Positions 52,489-60,432 of a stretch of DNA of 64,000 nucleotides are shown piece by piece. Each line of letters begins with the position of its first letter. The stretch's first letter is position 1. Under the pieces are notes generated by a model, which had not been told where the DNA came from, did not search any database, and saw nothing but the letters and a program-made list of their open reading frames with translations. Both the position numbers and the translations under genes were made by a program. This DNA comes from Chryseobacterium sp. (GTDB taxonomy: Bacteria > Bacteroidota > Bacteroidia > Flavobacteriales > Weeksellaceae). Location: the NCBI RefSeq assembly GCF_019236175.1, contig NZ_JAFAJM010000024.1, positions 1-64,000 on the forward strand, in the 5' to 3' direction.

Positions 52489-52875
52489 ATGGCGAAACAT
52501 AAAGTCCATTACGAATTTCCAATGCATTGTTTATCAGAGATTTTATACGAGTATCTGGCGACTGCAGAGGGATTGTCTGAATGGTTTGCGGATGAGGTAA
52601 CAGAGAAAGGCGATGACTTCTTTTTTAGTTGGGGCGGAGGACCTGCTGAAAAGGCCACTTTGATCAGATATAAGCCTGAAGGTTTCGTGCGTTTTAGATG
52701 GGAAGAAGACGAAGGAACTAAGAATTTCTTTGAAATGACTATCGTAATAGATGATATTACAGAAGACTTAGCTCTGAATATTACAGATTTCTGTGAAGAA
52801 GGAGATGAAGAAGAAAACGCAATGTATTGGGAAAATCTTATTGAAAACCTCAGAATAAAATTAGGTGCTGCATAA
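52489..52875 (+). CDS. START-like/AHSA1-fold domain protein
   Basis: 128 residues from ATG 52489; the 21-codon extension to 52426 is rejected because MAKHKVHYEFPMHCLSEILYEYL is the family start. The pattern TAEGLSEWFADEV, FSWGGGPAEKATLI, FRWEEDEGTKNFFEMTI fits the START/AHSA1 helix-grip fold. The family is common in Bacteroidota as a small stand-alone protein. Its ligand is unknown. Confidence 0.82.
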   Translation: MAKHKVHYEFPMHCLSEILYEYLATAEGLSEWFADEVTEKGDDFFFSWGGGPAEKATLIRYKPEGFVRFRWEEDEGTKNFFEMTIVIDDITEDLALNITDFCEEGDEEENAMYWENLIENLRIKLGAA

Positions 52876-52953
52876 TAGAGCATTGTAATAAATGATAAAA
52901 CTGATGAACGATTTATCGTTCATTATTTTTTTATAAATAAATCACATCAAAAA

Positions 52954-53766
52954 TTGGAAAATCAATATTTTACATCAGATACATTAAATGTAAAGAATAG
53001 AGCCTTTCTTGTGGGCGATACAGTAAAGGTTTCTTTTTTCATACGACATGGCAGATTGATCATGGATGAAGAATGCTATTTTTTCCTGATGGCTTCTATG
53101 AGAAAGATGAGAATGAATATTCCTTTGACTTATACATTGGAATTTTTCCAGACACTTTTTCATAAAGATGTTATTGAAGGTAAAGGGCTACAGAACGGAA
53201 TCATCAATTTTCAGGTTTTCAGAAATAATGATGAGCTTACATTGGCAAAATCTTCAGTTTCCTACTTCTATGAAGTTACGGAATTGAACGATCTGTTGGC
53301 TGTTCATGATAGACCTCTGGAGCTGGATCTGATTAAAGAAATTAATGTGAACAACAATTTGTTGAGCAATATCAGGGTTCATTGTCCGGAAAATATTTAT
53401 GGTGGAATCTACGCACAGGAAAATGATCTGGATGATGTGATTCTTCTTAATCCGAACAAAAGAATTGCCCGCTCCACATCAGGAAATCTTTTATTTCTGG
53501 AAGGAAATGTGATTAAAGTTCCGAAACAGTCAGAAGGGGCCTATATTTCTCCTCTGATGGAAGGCTTTGTCACTTATTTGCATAAAAATAACCTTGCAGA
53601 TATTCAGGAACACGAGATTATTGCATTTGAATCTCAGAAAGCCGAAGAGATTTTGATGATTTCAGATGAGAAAGGCATATTTTGTGTAGGTAAAATAAGA
53701 AATAAGACTTTTGCAACTGCCCGTTTCTCAGAACTGGTGGAAAACTGGAAAAAAAGTTTTAATTAA
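52954..53766 (+). CDS. Class IV aminotransferase-like protein with the catalytic Lys replaced
   Basis: 270 residues from TTG 52954. It follows the class IV (BCAT/ADC-lyase) layout: FLVGDTVKVSFFIRHGRL, FFLMASMRKMRMNIP, NLLSNIRVHCPENIYGGIYAQENDLDDVILL (in parts, near 135-165), RIARSTSGNLLFLEG. In active homologs the segment reads NLLS.LK with the PLP lysine; here position 141 is Arg (codon AGG, 53374-53376). The substrate-side Arg expected after the first helix is also changed (YFFLM). It may be catalytically inactive or use another chemistry. Followed by a terminator. Confidence 0.8.
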   Translation: MENQYFTSDTLNVKNRAFLVGDTVKVSFFIRHGRLIMDEECYFFLMASMRKMRMNIPLTYTLEFFQTLFHKDVIEGKGLQNGIINFQVFRNNDELTLAKSSVSYFYEVTELNDLLAVHDRPLELDLIKEINVNNNLLSNIRVHCPENIYGGIYAQENDLDDVILLNPNKRIARSTSGNLLFLEGNVIKVPKQSEGAYISPLMEGFVTYLHKNNLADIQEHEIIAFESQKAEEILMISDEKGIFCVGKIRNKTFATARFSELVENWKKSFN

Positions 53767-53774
53767 AAATTGAC

Positions 53775-53819
53775 AAACCCGGTAAACAACAACATTTCAA
53801 AGTCCTTTACCGGGTTTTA
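53775..53819 (+). terminator. Terminator after the class IV aminotransferase-like gene
   Basis: AACCCGGTAAA and TTTACCGGGTT pair around a 19-nt loop, followed by T. Confidence 0.8.
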
Positions 53820-53849
53820 TTCTGAATATATCAGAAATTGTTTTTTATT

Positions 53850-54147
53850 TTAATATTCGTTGATGATTTCAACGGGTTTTTTGTACGATTTTTTCCTTGC
53901 AATAAGATCCGGATAGCTGTCGGAATTTCTTGTTAAAGCACTCCACTTGTTTTCGATGTAATTGAACTTTTGAATTTCTTTAGTGATATTCAGTGAAATT
54001 TCTTTCTCTGAGAAATGACTATATACCCCTTCCGGATCATTTCCGCCATGACCGGCGTTTATGATAATATATTTTTTGTTCAGGGGAATGGGTGACAGAA
54101 ATGCTGTTGAAAAGATTAATAAAAGCAAGTAAATAAATCCCTTTCAT
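53850..54147 (-). pseudogene. Truncated N-acetylmuramoyl-L-alanine amidase fragment
   Basis: The open part from TTG 54128 encodes 92 residues: IIINAGHGGNDPEGV and FSEKEISLNITKEIQ are the first His and Glu region of Amidase_3, LTRNSD the next. The domain stops just before the second conserved His, and the catalytic Glu is absent, so less than half of the domain remains. A better start, ATG 54147 (MKGIYLLAF), runs in another frame, so one base seems lost in the signal peptide. Both ends thus look broken. Confidence 0.7.
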
Positions 54148-54252
54148 TTTCAGTGATTTTGGTTTTTCAAAGAACGTGAAAAGTTTTTTAAAAATTAGTT
54201 AACGTAATCTTAAAATTTGTTAATTATTTACAAGGGATTGATGGAAATATTG

Positions 54253-54801
54253 TTAATTCAGTGAAATATCTTCCGGGGAGTTGGCCCAAAGTAAAAACTC
54301 GCCGCCAAGATTCTGCATGATAGATTTCCATAGTGTCTGATCATTAGGCAAAGTATAGTCAAGATTATAAACATCTACTACCGTCCACATCTTCCTCTGA
54401 ACTTCGGTATCCAGCTGATTCGGCGACCATCCTGAATACCCCGAAAAGATTTTGATATTGTGAATATCCAGTTCGTTATTTAAAACCGCGCTGATGATAC
54501 GTTCGATGTCTTCTGTAAGATAAAACTCATCGGTAATGTTGGTGTAGATATCTGTTACTCTTTCGCCTTTTACAATAAAGAAGACCTTGTCATTTTCCAC
54601 GGGACCTCCGTCGTATACTTCAATCTTAAAATCAAAAAAGTCGTTGAATTTAGTACTCATCTGGCTGTTTTTCTTATTCAGTATCAAACCAAATGCTCCA
54701 CTTTCATTATGTTCAATAACCAATACCACCGATCTTGAAAAAATATCGCCGGAAATGTCAGGGGTGGAGATTAATATTTTACCTTTGTATGAGTGATTCA
54801 T
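54253..54801 (-). CDS. yqgE: YqgE/AlgH family protein (UPF0301)
   Basis: 183 residues from ATG 54801 (MNHSYKGKILISTPDI, the usual family start). A longer frame reaches 55116 but overlaps pdxH and is not credible. The motifs GDIFSRSVVLVIEHNESGAFGLILNK, VYDGGPVENDKVFF and SGYSGWSPNQLDTE (in parts) are those of YqgE/AlgH. Function is not settled; AlgH is linked to alginate control in Pseudomonas. The promoter box ends 3 nt before the ATG, so the mRNA is probably leaderless. Confidence 0.92.
   Translation of the reverse strand: MNHSYKGKILISTPDISGDIFSRSVVLVIEHNESGAFGLILNKKNSQMSTKFNDFFDFKIEVYDGGPVENDKVFFIVKGERVTDIYTNITDEFYLTEDIERIISAVLNNELDIHNIKIFSGYSGWSPNQLDTEVQRKMWTVVDVYNLDYTLPNDQTLWKSIMQNLGGEFLLWANSPEDISLN
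54780..54787 (+). promoter_or_regulatory. TAnnTTTG promoter box for pdxH
   Basis: TACCTTTG, 38 nt before the pdxH ATG and inside the 5' end of the divergent yqgE gene. Confidence 0.5.
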
Positions 54802-54804
54802 ACT

Positions 54805-54812
54805 CAAATTTA
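54805..54812 (-). promoter_or_regulatory. TAnnTTTG promoter box of yqgE
   Basis: TAAATTTG on the minus strand, 3 nt before ATG 54801. Confidence 0.6.
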
Positions 54813-54825
54813 ATAAAAAATATTT

Positions 54826-55467
54826 ATGGAAAACCTGCACGATAAAAGAAAAGTGTACGAGAAATCCCAACTTATTGAAAGTGAGGTAAAACAAAATCCA
54901 ATCGAGCAATTCAGAGACTGGTTTTTGGAAGCAAGCGAGAACCAGATGATCTCTGAAGCTAATGCTATGGCGGTTTCTACAGTAGAAGAAGACGGCTGCC
55001 CGAGAACAAGAATGGTGCTGCTTAAAGCATATACTCATGAAGGATTTATTTTTTATACCAATTATAACAGTCGAAAAGGAAAAGCTATAGAGCACAATCA
55101 TAAAGCTTGCCTTCATTTTTTCTGGCCGAATCTTGAAAGACAGATTATTATTAAAGCCAATTTAGAAAAAGTGGCTGAAAATTTAAGTGACGGATATTTT
55201 CATTCAAGACCAAAGGGTAGTCAGCTGGGTGCAGTGGTTTCTCCTCAGAGTGAAGTGATTCCGAACAGAGAATTTCTGGAAATGAAATTAAAAGAACTGG
55301 AAAAAGAATTTGAAAACTCTGAGATTCCAAGACCTGCTAACTGGGGTGGATATATTGCCAAGCCCTATGAAATTGAATTCTGGCAGGGTAGACCTAATCG
55401 TCTTCATGACAGAATTATCTACCAGCTGGAAGATCTGGACTGGAAAATTTCAAGACTCGCTCCGTAG
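54826..55467 (+). CDS. pdxH: Pyridoxamine 5'-phosphate oxidase
   Basis: 213 residues, the PNPOx length. FMN-contact motifs are PRTRMVLLKAY (near 66), FYTNYNSRKGKAIE (near 84) and the C-terminal EFWQGRPNRLHDRIIY with the conserved Arg and His (near 184-199). It oxidises pyridoxine or pyridoxamine phosphate to PLP using FMN and oxygen. It overlaps the promoter region of the divergent yqgE. Its final residues ISRLAP are the family end. Confidence 0.96.
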   Translation: MENLHDKRKVYEKSQLIESEVKQNPIEQFRDWFLEASENQMISEANAMAVSTVEEDGCPRTRMVLLKAYTHEGFIFYTNYNSRKGKAIEHNHKACLHFFWPNLERQIIIKANLEKVAENLSDGYFHSRPKGSQLGAVVSPQSEVIPNREFLEMKLKELEKEFENSEIPRPANWGGYIAKPYEIEFWQGRPNRLHDRIIYQLEDLDWKISRLAP

Positions 55468-55518
55468 TATAAAAGTTAGAAAGGGTGGTAAGCTCAGCAT
55501 CTTCTATCATATCAGTCA

Positions 55519-55546
55519 ATATAAGCGGGCTAAAGCTCGCTTATAT
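55519..55546 (+). terminator. 12-bp palindrome downstream of pdxH
   Basis: ATATAAGCGGGC-TAAA-GCTCGCTTATAT, one G-T pair. It is either a terminator without a long T run or a member of the small palindrome family also seen at 57792-57811 and 59198-59219. Confidence 0.55.
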
Positions 55547-55611
55547 GTTTTTCTTTACTCTTATGTACATGAGTCGAAATTTCTAGATGGTTTTACGATT
55601 ATAAAAAACAT

Positions 55612-55639
55612 AAAAAAGGCTGTTTCAAAGAAACAGCCT
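55612..55639 (-). terminator. Terminator of the HU gene
   Basis: AGGCTGTTTC-AAAG-AAACAGCCT with an A run on its left on the plus strand, giving a T run on the minus strand. Confidence 0.85.
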
Positions 55640-55662
55640 GTAAATTTTTGTAATCTGAATGA

Positions 55663-55953
55663 TTATTTTTTCTTAGCACCGGAAACTGCATTTGATAAAT
55701 CAGCTCCAGCCTTGAATTTAGCAACTTTTTTAGCAGCAATTTTAATTGGTTTTTTAGTTGCAGGGTTGATCCCTTGTCTAGCCGCTCTCTCAGCTACTGA
55801 GAAAGTACCGAAACCTACTAAAGACACTTTTCCGTCTTTTTTCTTTAAAGTAGTAGTTACGTTAGAAATGAATGATTCTAAAGCAGCTTTAGCTGCAACT
55901 TTAGTGATACCTGCATCTTTTGCGATTGCGTCGATTAATTCAGACTTGTTCAT
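55663..55953 (-). CDS. hup: HU family DNA-binding protein
   Basis: 96 residues. It starts MNKSELIDAIAKDAGITKVAAKAAL, has the DNA-binding arm GFGTFSVAERAARQGINPATKK (residues about 47-68) and ends in a Lys-rich tail, as in HU. It bends and compacts DNA in the nucleoid. Its promoter is a full consensus match (55988-56017), in keeping with strong expression. Confidence 0.95.
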   Translation of the reverse strand: MNKSELIDAIAKDAGITKVAAKAALESFISNVTTTLKKKDGKVSLVGFGTFSVAERAARQGINPATKKPIKIAAKKVAKFKAGADLSNAVSGAKKK

Positions 55954-55987
55954 AATTTTTAATATTAAAGTTAGTTCGTAATTATAG

Positions 55988-56017
55988 CAAATATAATACT
56001 ATTTTCTAATTGTGCAA
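55988..56017 (-). promoter_or_regulatory. Full-consensus promoter of HU (TTG-N19-TATATTTG)
   Basis: On the minus strand, TTG at 56017-56015 and TATATTTG at 55995-55988 with 19 nt between. Confidence 0.75.
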
Positions 56018-56340
56018 TTTTTTTATTAAAACTTATACAATTTTTTTACATTTCAGTGAAAATAGTTAAAATATGATAATTCGGTTTTGCACGAAAAATC
56101 TACGTTACGGGTTACTAAAATCATGCCAAATGCTTATGTGTATTGACTTTAGCAAAAACTTAATATTATTTCCTGTATTTATTAAATCCTAAATTGTGTG
56201 TAAACTATTGATGTTTTTGAGTATATATTTGTTGATTCTATAATCAAAATTCATTTTTTTTATGTTTTTTTAAAATAAACACCTGTGTTCGTGGGACTTT
56301 TAAAATGATAAGGTACCGCTGTTTTATTAATTTTTATTAA

Positions 56341-56348
56341 TAAATTTG
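56341..56348 (+). promoter_or_regulatory. TAnnTTTG promoter box of panD
   Basis: TAAATTTG ending 4 nt before ATG 56353. Confidence 0.65.
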
Positions 56349-56352
56349 CAAC

Positions 56353-56703
56353 ATGTTAATAGAAGTTTTCAAGTCTAAAATCCACAGGGTGAGAGTAACA
56401 GCCTCTGACCTTAATTATATTGGGAGTATAACGATAGATGAAGATCTTATAGAAGCGGCCGGACTGGTAGTGGGAGAAAGAGTCTACATCGTCAATGTAA
56501 ACAACGGAGAGCGTTTTGATACCTATGTTATCAAAGGAAAAAGAAAGTCAGGAGAAGTGTGTCTGAACGGACCTGCTGCAAGAAAAGTGCAGAGAGATGA
56601 TATTATTATCATTATCGCCTATGCACAGATGACGCCGGAAGAAGCCAAAGACTTCCAGCCGAAAATAGTTTTCCCGGATGAAAAAACAAATCTTCTTACC
56701 TAA
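56353..56703 (+). CDS. panD: Aspartate 1-decarboxylase
   Basis: 116 residues. The self-cleavage site is visible in LNYIGSITID: Gly24-Ser25, where Ser becomes the pyruvoyl group. The residues around NGERFDTYVIKG and NGPAARKVQ complete the family pattern. It makes beta-alanine for pantothenate and coenzyme A. The promoter box ends 4 nt before the ATG, so the mRNA is probably leaderless. The next gene starts 3 nt after its stop codon. Confidence 0.96.
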   Translation: MLIEVFKSKIHRVRVTASDLNYIGSITIDEDLIEAAGLVVGERVYIVNVNNGERFDTYVIKGKRKSGEVCLNGPAARKVQRDDIIIIIAYAQMTPEEAKDFQPKIVFPDEKTNLLT

Positions 56704-56706
56704 TTC

Positions 56707-57729
56707 ATGGAGAAAACATCAAAAAATTCTTTAAAATCAGTACTTACAATAGTAATATCGCTTGCTTTTGCAGGCTTTTTTTTATGGCTCGCCTTAAAAG
56801 GCCTGGATTTTAAAGTGATTCAAAAATCATTAGCCAAGGCTAATTACCTATGGGTATTGTTTGCTGCCGTGTTTGGGCTTCTTGCCTACTGGTTTAGAGC
56901 AATCCGATGGAATCTGATGCTGGAACCTATGGGACACCGGATTTCAAACTCCAATTCACTCTGGTCTATATCATTCGGATACCTGATGAACCTTACCATT
57001 CCAAGAAGTGGAGAACTTGCAAGGGCTACAGCCCTCTATGGTGTGGAAAAAGTACCGGTAGATAAATCTTTCGGAACCATCATCCTGGAAAGGGTAGTAG
57101 ACCTGATATGTATGCTTGGTTTTCTTGGATTGACTTTATTGTTTAAATATGAAGCCATTTTATCCTTTTATGAAAATTCAGGAGTGAAGATTAACCCCAA
57201 TAAGATCTTAGTCGTTCTTTTGATTCTGGCCGGTGGCACGGTTCTCTTTTTTGTTTTTAAAAAGAAACTGGCCGGAGTTCCGTTTCTGGGAAAGATTGTT
57301 GGTTTTATTGACGGAATTTTTCAGGGATTAACAACCATTTTTAAACTGAAACAAAAAGGAAAATTTATTCTGTATACACTAGGCATCTGGATTTCTTATT
57401 ATTTTGCAGCCTATCTGGTATGTTTTGCACTTCCTGAAACATCAGGATTTACGATGGCGGACGGTTTCTTTATTATTGTAGTGGGAACATTAGGAATGAT
57501 CATTCCTGCCAGTGGCGGAATCGGAGCTTATAACCTGGCCATGAAATTCGGATTTATGGCACTCTTTATTTCTGTGGGAAAAAGTGCAGACCTGGGTGGT
57601 GAAATGGGGCTTACCTATTCATTTATCTCTCTGCCGCTTCAGATTGTTATTATGCTGGTGATGGGGCTTATCTCTATTCCTATGTTGGCAAAGGCAAGAA
57701 ATGCGGCTGTTTCCGAGAAAGATTTTTAA
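56707..57729 (+). CDS. Lysylphosphatidylglycerol synthase TM region/UPF0104 family membrane protein
   Basis: 340 residues with about eight membrane helices. Family patterns are AYWFRAIRWNLML (near 60), LMNLTIPRSGELARATALYG (in parts, near 98), ERVVDLICML (near 130) and PASGGIGAYN (near 262). It corresponds to the flippase domain of MprF without the aminoacyl transferase domain, a type thought to move lipids. It begins 3 nt after panD and is co-transcribed, although no functional link is obvious. Confidence 0.85.
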   Translation: MEKTSKNSLKSVLTIVISLAFAGFFLWLALKGLDFKVIQKSLAKANYLWVLFAAVFGLLAYWFRAIRWNLMLEPMGHRISNSNSLWSISFGYLMNLTIPRSGELARATALYGVEKVPVDKSFGTIILERVVDLICMLGFLGLTLLFKYEAILSFYENSGVKINPNKILVVLLILAGGTVLFFVFKKKLAGVPFLGKIVGFIDGIFQGLTTIFKLKQKGKFILYTLGIWISYYFAAYLVCFALPETSGFTMADGFFIIVVGTLGMIIPASGGIGAYNLAMKFGFMALFISVGKSADLGGEMGLTYSFISLPLQIVIMLVMGLISIPMLAKARNAAVSEKDF

Positions 57730-57753
57730 AAGATAACATATCTTCCCTTATAC

Positions 57754-57782
57754 AAGTCCAATTGAAAAAATTGGACTTTTTT
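57754..57782 (+). terminator. Terminator after the panD operon
   Basis: AAGTCCAATT-GAAAA-AATTGGACTT followed by T. Confidence 0.88.
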
Positions 57783-57791
57783 AATGAAATA

Positions 57792-57811
57792 CCACAGCCC
57801 AAAGGTTGTGG
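57792..57811. repeat. Small palindrome CCACAGCC-CAAA-GGTTGTGG
   Basis: 8-bp stem with one G-T pair, 10 nt after a complete terminator, so it is not needed for termination. A member of the short dispersed palindromes. Confidence 0.4.
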
Positions 57812-57896
57812 CATGCAGATTAATTTTTATAAATAAATTTGGTCAATTCATAAATCAAATTTATCTTAATGCAAAAATAATTTAATATAGAATACT

Positions 57897-58472
57897 ATGG
57901 CAATTAATTTACAGAAAGGACAGAAGATTGAAATAGGGCTGACTAAAATGACAATAGGATTAGGATGGGACCCGAATGAAGGTACAGGATATGATTTTGA
58001 CCTGGATGCTTCTGCAATCATGATTGATTCCGATAGAAAATTAGTAAGCGAAGAATATTTTGTTTTTTATAATAATCTAAAGTCTCCTGATGGAGCTTTA
58101 ACACATACCGGAGATGATCCGAATGGTAAAAACAGCGATGGAGACGATGATGAAGCAATTATTATCGATCTTGAAAAAGTAGATTCCAGAGTGGAGGAAA
58201 TCCTTTTTGTAGTAACCATAGAAGATTTTGAAAGACGAAGACAGAACTTCGGACAGGTAAGAAATTCATATATCAGAGTAGTAGATAACAATACTCATCA
58301 GGAAATTGCTAAATATGAACTGGATGAAGATTTTTCCATTGAAACCGGAGTAGAGTTCGGAAGACTCTATAAAAGAAATGGCGGATGGAAATTCGAAGCT
58401 TCAGGAATAGGCTACAGGGCAGATCTTGGATTCTTTCTTGAAAAATATTATAAAGGACAGATCATTAAATAA
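57897..58472 (+). CDS. TerD family protein
   Basis: 191 residues, full TerD domain. It starts MAINLQKGQKIEI and has LGWDPNEGTGYDFDLDASAI (in parts, near 25-45) and GDDPNGKNSDGDDDEAI near 81, the acidic calcium-binding motifs of the family. TerD proteins bind Ca2+ and are linked to tellurite, phage and envelope stress. It is the first of two tandem TerD genes (26-nt gap). No TerB or TerC gene is in the window. Confidence 0.92.
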   Translation: MAINLQKGQKIEIGLTKMTIGLGWDPNEGTGYDFDLDASAIMIDSDRKLVSEEYFVFYNNLKSPDGALTHTGDDPNGKNSDGDDDEAIIIDLEKVDSRVEEILFVVTIEDFERRRQNFGQVRNSYIRVVDNNTHQEIAKYELDEDFSIETGVEFGRLYKRNGGWKFEASGIGYRADLGFFLEKYYKGQIIK

Positions 58473-58498
58473 ATTATCAATTACACAAAATAATAGCT

Positions 58499-59176
58499 AT
58501 GGCAATTAATTTACAGAAAGGTCAAACAATTGATTTAAGAAAGAATGACCGTGGAGAAAGTGTTTACGATCTTTCGAAAGTGACGATCGGATTGGGATGG
58601 GATGTAAGAAAACAGGGAAGTGGTTTCTTTGGGAAGCTATTCAGTAAGGAAGCGGAATATGATCTTGATGCCGTTGCATTTCTTTTGGACGGAAACGGGA
58701 AAGTAGCTAATCTCGGAAGAACAGTTCAGACCAATGACGGAAGGCAGATGGGACTTTATCAGGGAGATGTGGTGTTCTTCAATTCTATGCAGCACCCTAG
58801 CGGAAATGTCTGGCTTACGGGAGACAACAGAACCGGAGCCGGAGATGGTGATGATGAGCAGATCATTGTGAAACTGGATCAGCTGGATCAGACTTATCAG
58901 AAAATTGTTTTTCTTGTAACTATTTATCAGGGCAGAACAAATAATCAGCATTTCGGAATGATTGAAAATGCATTTATCCGTGCCGTAGATGCTTCCGGTA
59001 AAGAGATTACCAAATATAGTCTGTCAGGTGATTCAAGTATGAACGGTATGTGTGCTATGGTCTTTGCAGAAGCTTATCGTCATAACGGCGACTGGAAGTT
59101 CCGTGCTGTGGGAGAACCTCATCATACCGATAATTTTATAGATATTCTGAAACAGCAATACGCATACTCTAATTAA
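58499..59176 (+). CDS. TerD family protein, longer paralog
   Basis: 225 residues. It begins with the same MAINLQKGQ, coded by 22 identical nucleotides as in the upstream paralog. The Ca2+-binding motifs are LDAVAFLLDGNGK (near 55) and TGDNRTGAGDGDDEQIIVKL (near 100). An insertion GSGFFGKLFSKEAE (near 41) lengthens the N-terminal part. The pair probably forms mixed oligomers in the cytoplasm. A terminator follows. Confidence 0.92.
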   Translation: MAINLQKGQTIDLRKNDRGESVYDLSKVTIGLGWDVRKQGSGFFGKLFSKEAEYDLDAVAFLLDGNGKVANLGRTVQTNDGRQMGLYQGDVVFFNSMQHPSGNVWLTGDNRTGAGDGDDEQIIVKLDQLDQTYQKIVFLVTIYQGRTNNQHFGMIENAFIRAVDASGKEITKYSLSGDSSMNGMCAMVFAEAYRHNGDWKFRAVGEPHHTDNFIDILKQQYAYSN

Positions 59177-59197
59177 ATTTATCTTATTGATTCATAG

Positions 59198-59219
59198 AAA
59201 CGGGCTTTAGCCCGTTTTT
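59198..59219 (+). terminator. Terminator after the TerD pair
   Basis: AAACGGGCT-TT-AGCCCGTTTTT. The GGGCTTTAGCCC core resembles other palindromes in the window. Confidence 0.75.
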
Positions 59220-59299
59220 GTTTCTGAGTCTGAATTTATTTTTTAAATTGCAGATCAGTCAAATACTTTAACATCATAAAATAACAGAGATGTTTCTAC

Positions 59300-59740
59300 C
59301 TAAACCGGCGAAATTTCCATAAAATAAGAATGTTCATCTTCACTGATGATTTTGAACCCCAGACTGGAATAAAGGTGTTGTGCTTTGTTGGTTTTTAAAA
59401 CACTTAATGACACTGTTCTACCGGTTGCTCCTGCTTTATCAAGAATAGCTGTCAGAATTTTTCTTCCAAGCCCGCGGCCTTGTAATTCCGGATCAATCTG
59501 AAGTTGAAGAACTTCTGTTTTTTCATCAGTCTGGTTTATTTTCAACAATCCGATAGGCTGATGATGTAAAAAAATAATGTTGGCTTTATCAAACTCATAA
59601 AGTACCCTCTGAAGAGTAGTTTTCTGATCGGTAGGAAGTTTAGATTCAGCGTAATGGGGATTCATCGTTTTCATTCTCAGGTTGAGAAGAAAATCAATAT
59701 CAGTTTCGTCGGCTTTTCTGTAATGAAGGTCAGGATCCAT
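59300..59740 (-). CDS. GNAT family N-acetyltransferase
   Basis: 146 residues from ATG 59740; a TTG at 59776 would overlap the upstream exonuclease gene by 11 nt and is the alternative. It has YRKADETDIDFLLNLR at the start, LQIDPELQGRGLGRKIL with the acetyl-CoA loop near residue 85, and the end pattern AQHLYSSLGFKII. The substrate is unknown. It follows the exonuclease gene on the same strand and is co-transcribed. Confidence 0.82.
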   Translation of the reverse strand: MDPDLHYRKADETDIDFLLNLRMKTMNPHYAESKLPTDQKTTLQRVLYEFDKANIIFLHHQPIGLLKINQTDEKTEVLQLQIDPELQGRGLGRKILTAILDKAGATGRTVSLSVLKTNKAQHLYSSLGFKIISEDEHSYFMEISPV

Positions 59741-59765
59741 ATCTGAATTAAAAATAATGTATCTG

Positions 59766-60284
59766 TTATAATGCAATTTTCAGTCCCATTTCTCTTTTCA
59801 TATGAAGCAAAACTTCAGCATTTCCTCTGGCATCGTCTACCGGATGGTGGGTATGCTGCGTTTGGCGTAGATGCTTCCATTGTGCAAAAGTATCCTTTTC
59901 CAGTCCGCAATAAAGATCAGATAATCTTCTTGATGAATATCCGAAAGGGTTTCTTCCTATGAAATGATGAAAATACCAGCATATGAACATCCAGTCAAAA
60001 CCATTATTATCACTAATAAAAATAGGTCTTCCCTTAGAATTTTTTATGATCCATTCCTCAAAATCATACATGACTCTCTCAGGATCCTCAAAATCCAGGG
60101 TTTCTTCTCTGCTAAAACCAGAAACGGCTAATGCCTCCGTATTAAACTTTGCCGAAACAGGTTTTAGTTTTCCGTAGAAAGTAGTATCCAGTCTCTCATT
60201 CACCAGGACTGCTCCAAAACAAACCATAGAAAAATCTCCGGGAATAGGACCATCTGATTCTATATCAACCATGATGTAGCTCAT
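59766..60284 (-). CDS. DnaQ-like 3'-5' exonuclease
   Basis: 172 residues. DEDDh motifs are IMVDIESDGPIP (residues about 4-15), FISDNNGFDWMF near 88, and HHPVDDARGNAEVL near 149. Unlike the exonuclease at 41286, it has no extra C-terminal domain; it is of the stand-alone RNase T/oligoribonuclease size range but not clearly either. It heads a two-gene unit with a GNAT gene. Confidence 0.88.
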   Translation of the reverse strand: MSYIMVDIESDGPIPGDFSMVCFGAVLVNERLDTTFYGKLKPVSAKFNTEALAVSGFSREETLDFEDPERVMYDFEEWIIKNSKGRPIFISDNNGFDWMFICWYFHHFIGRNPFGYSSRRLSDLYCGLEKDTFAQWKHLRQTQHTHHPVDDARGNAEVLLHMKREMGLKIAL

Positions 60285-60432
60285 TGGATAATCGTTTTAA
60301 TGAAGCGAAGATATTGATTTCATCTGATTTAGAAATGAAAAAGTGATGTAGAACCTAAGAGAAAAACCGGAAGTACTATTCATATATTGTTTGTTGGGCA
60401 AGAATGTAGTATTTCCGGCCTTATTTCAAGGG

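Larger units (their letters stand above)
55982..56352. other. 371-nt intergenic region between HU and panD
   Basis: No coding frame is supported. It is very AT rich and holds the consensus HU promoter at its left end and the panD promoter box at its right end; nothing else was recognised. Confidence 0.6.

Noticed and set aside
54802..55116. N-terminal extension of YqgE
   Set aside because: It overlaps pdxH on the opposite strand, and both the family start and the promoter box fit ATG 54801.
55310..55981. 223-codon plus-strand ORF over the end of pdxH and all of the HU gene
   Set aside because: It runs through pdxH in another frame and opposite HU, across two hairpins. HU and pdxH are certain.
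57897..59176. A complete tellurite-resistance (ter) operon
   Set aside because: Only two TerD-type genes are present; no TerB, TerC or associated biosynthetic genes are in the window.
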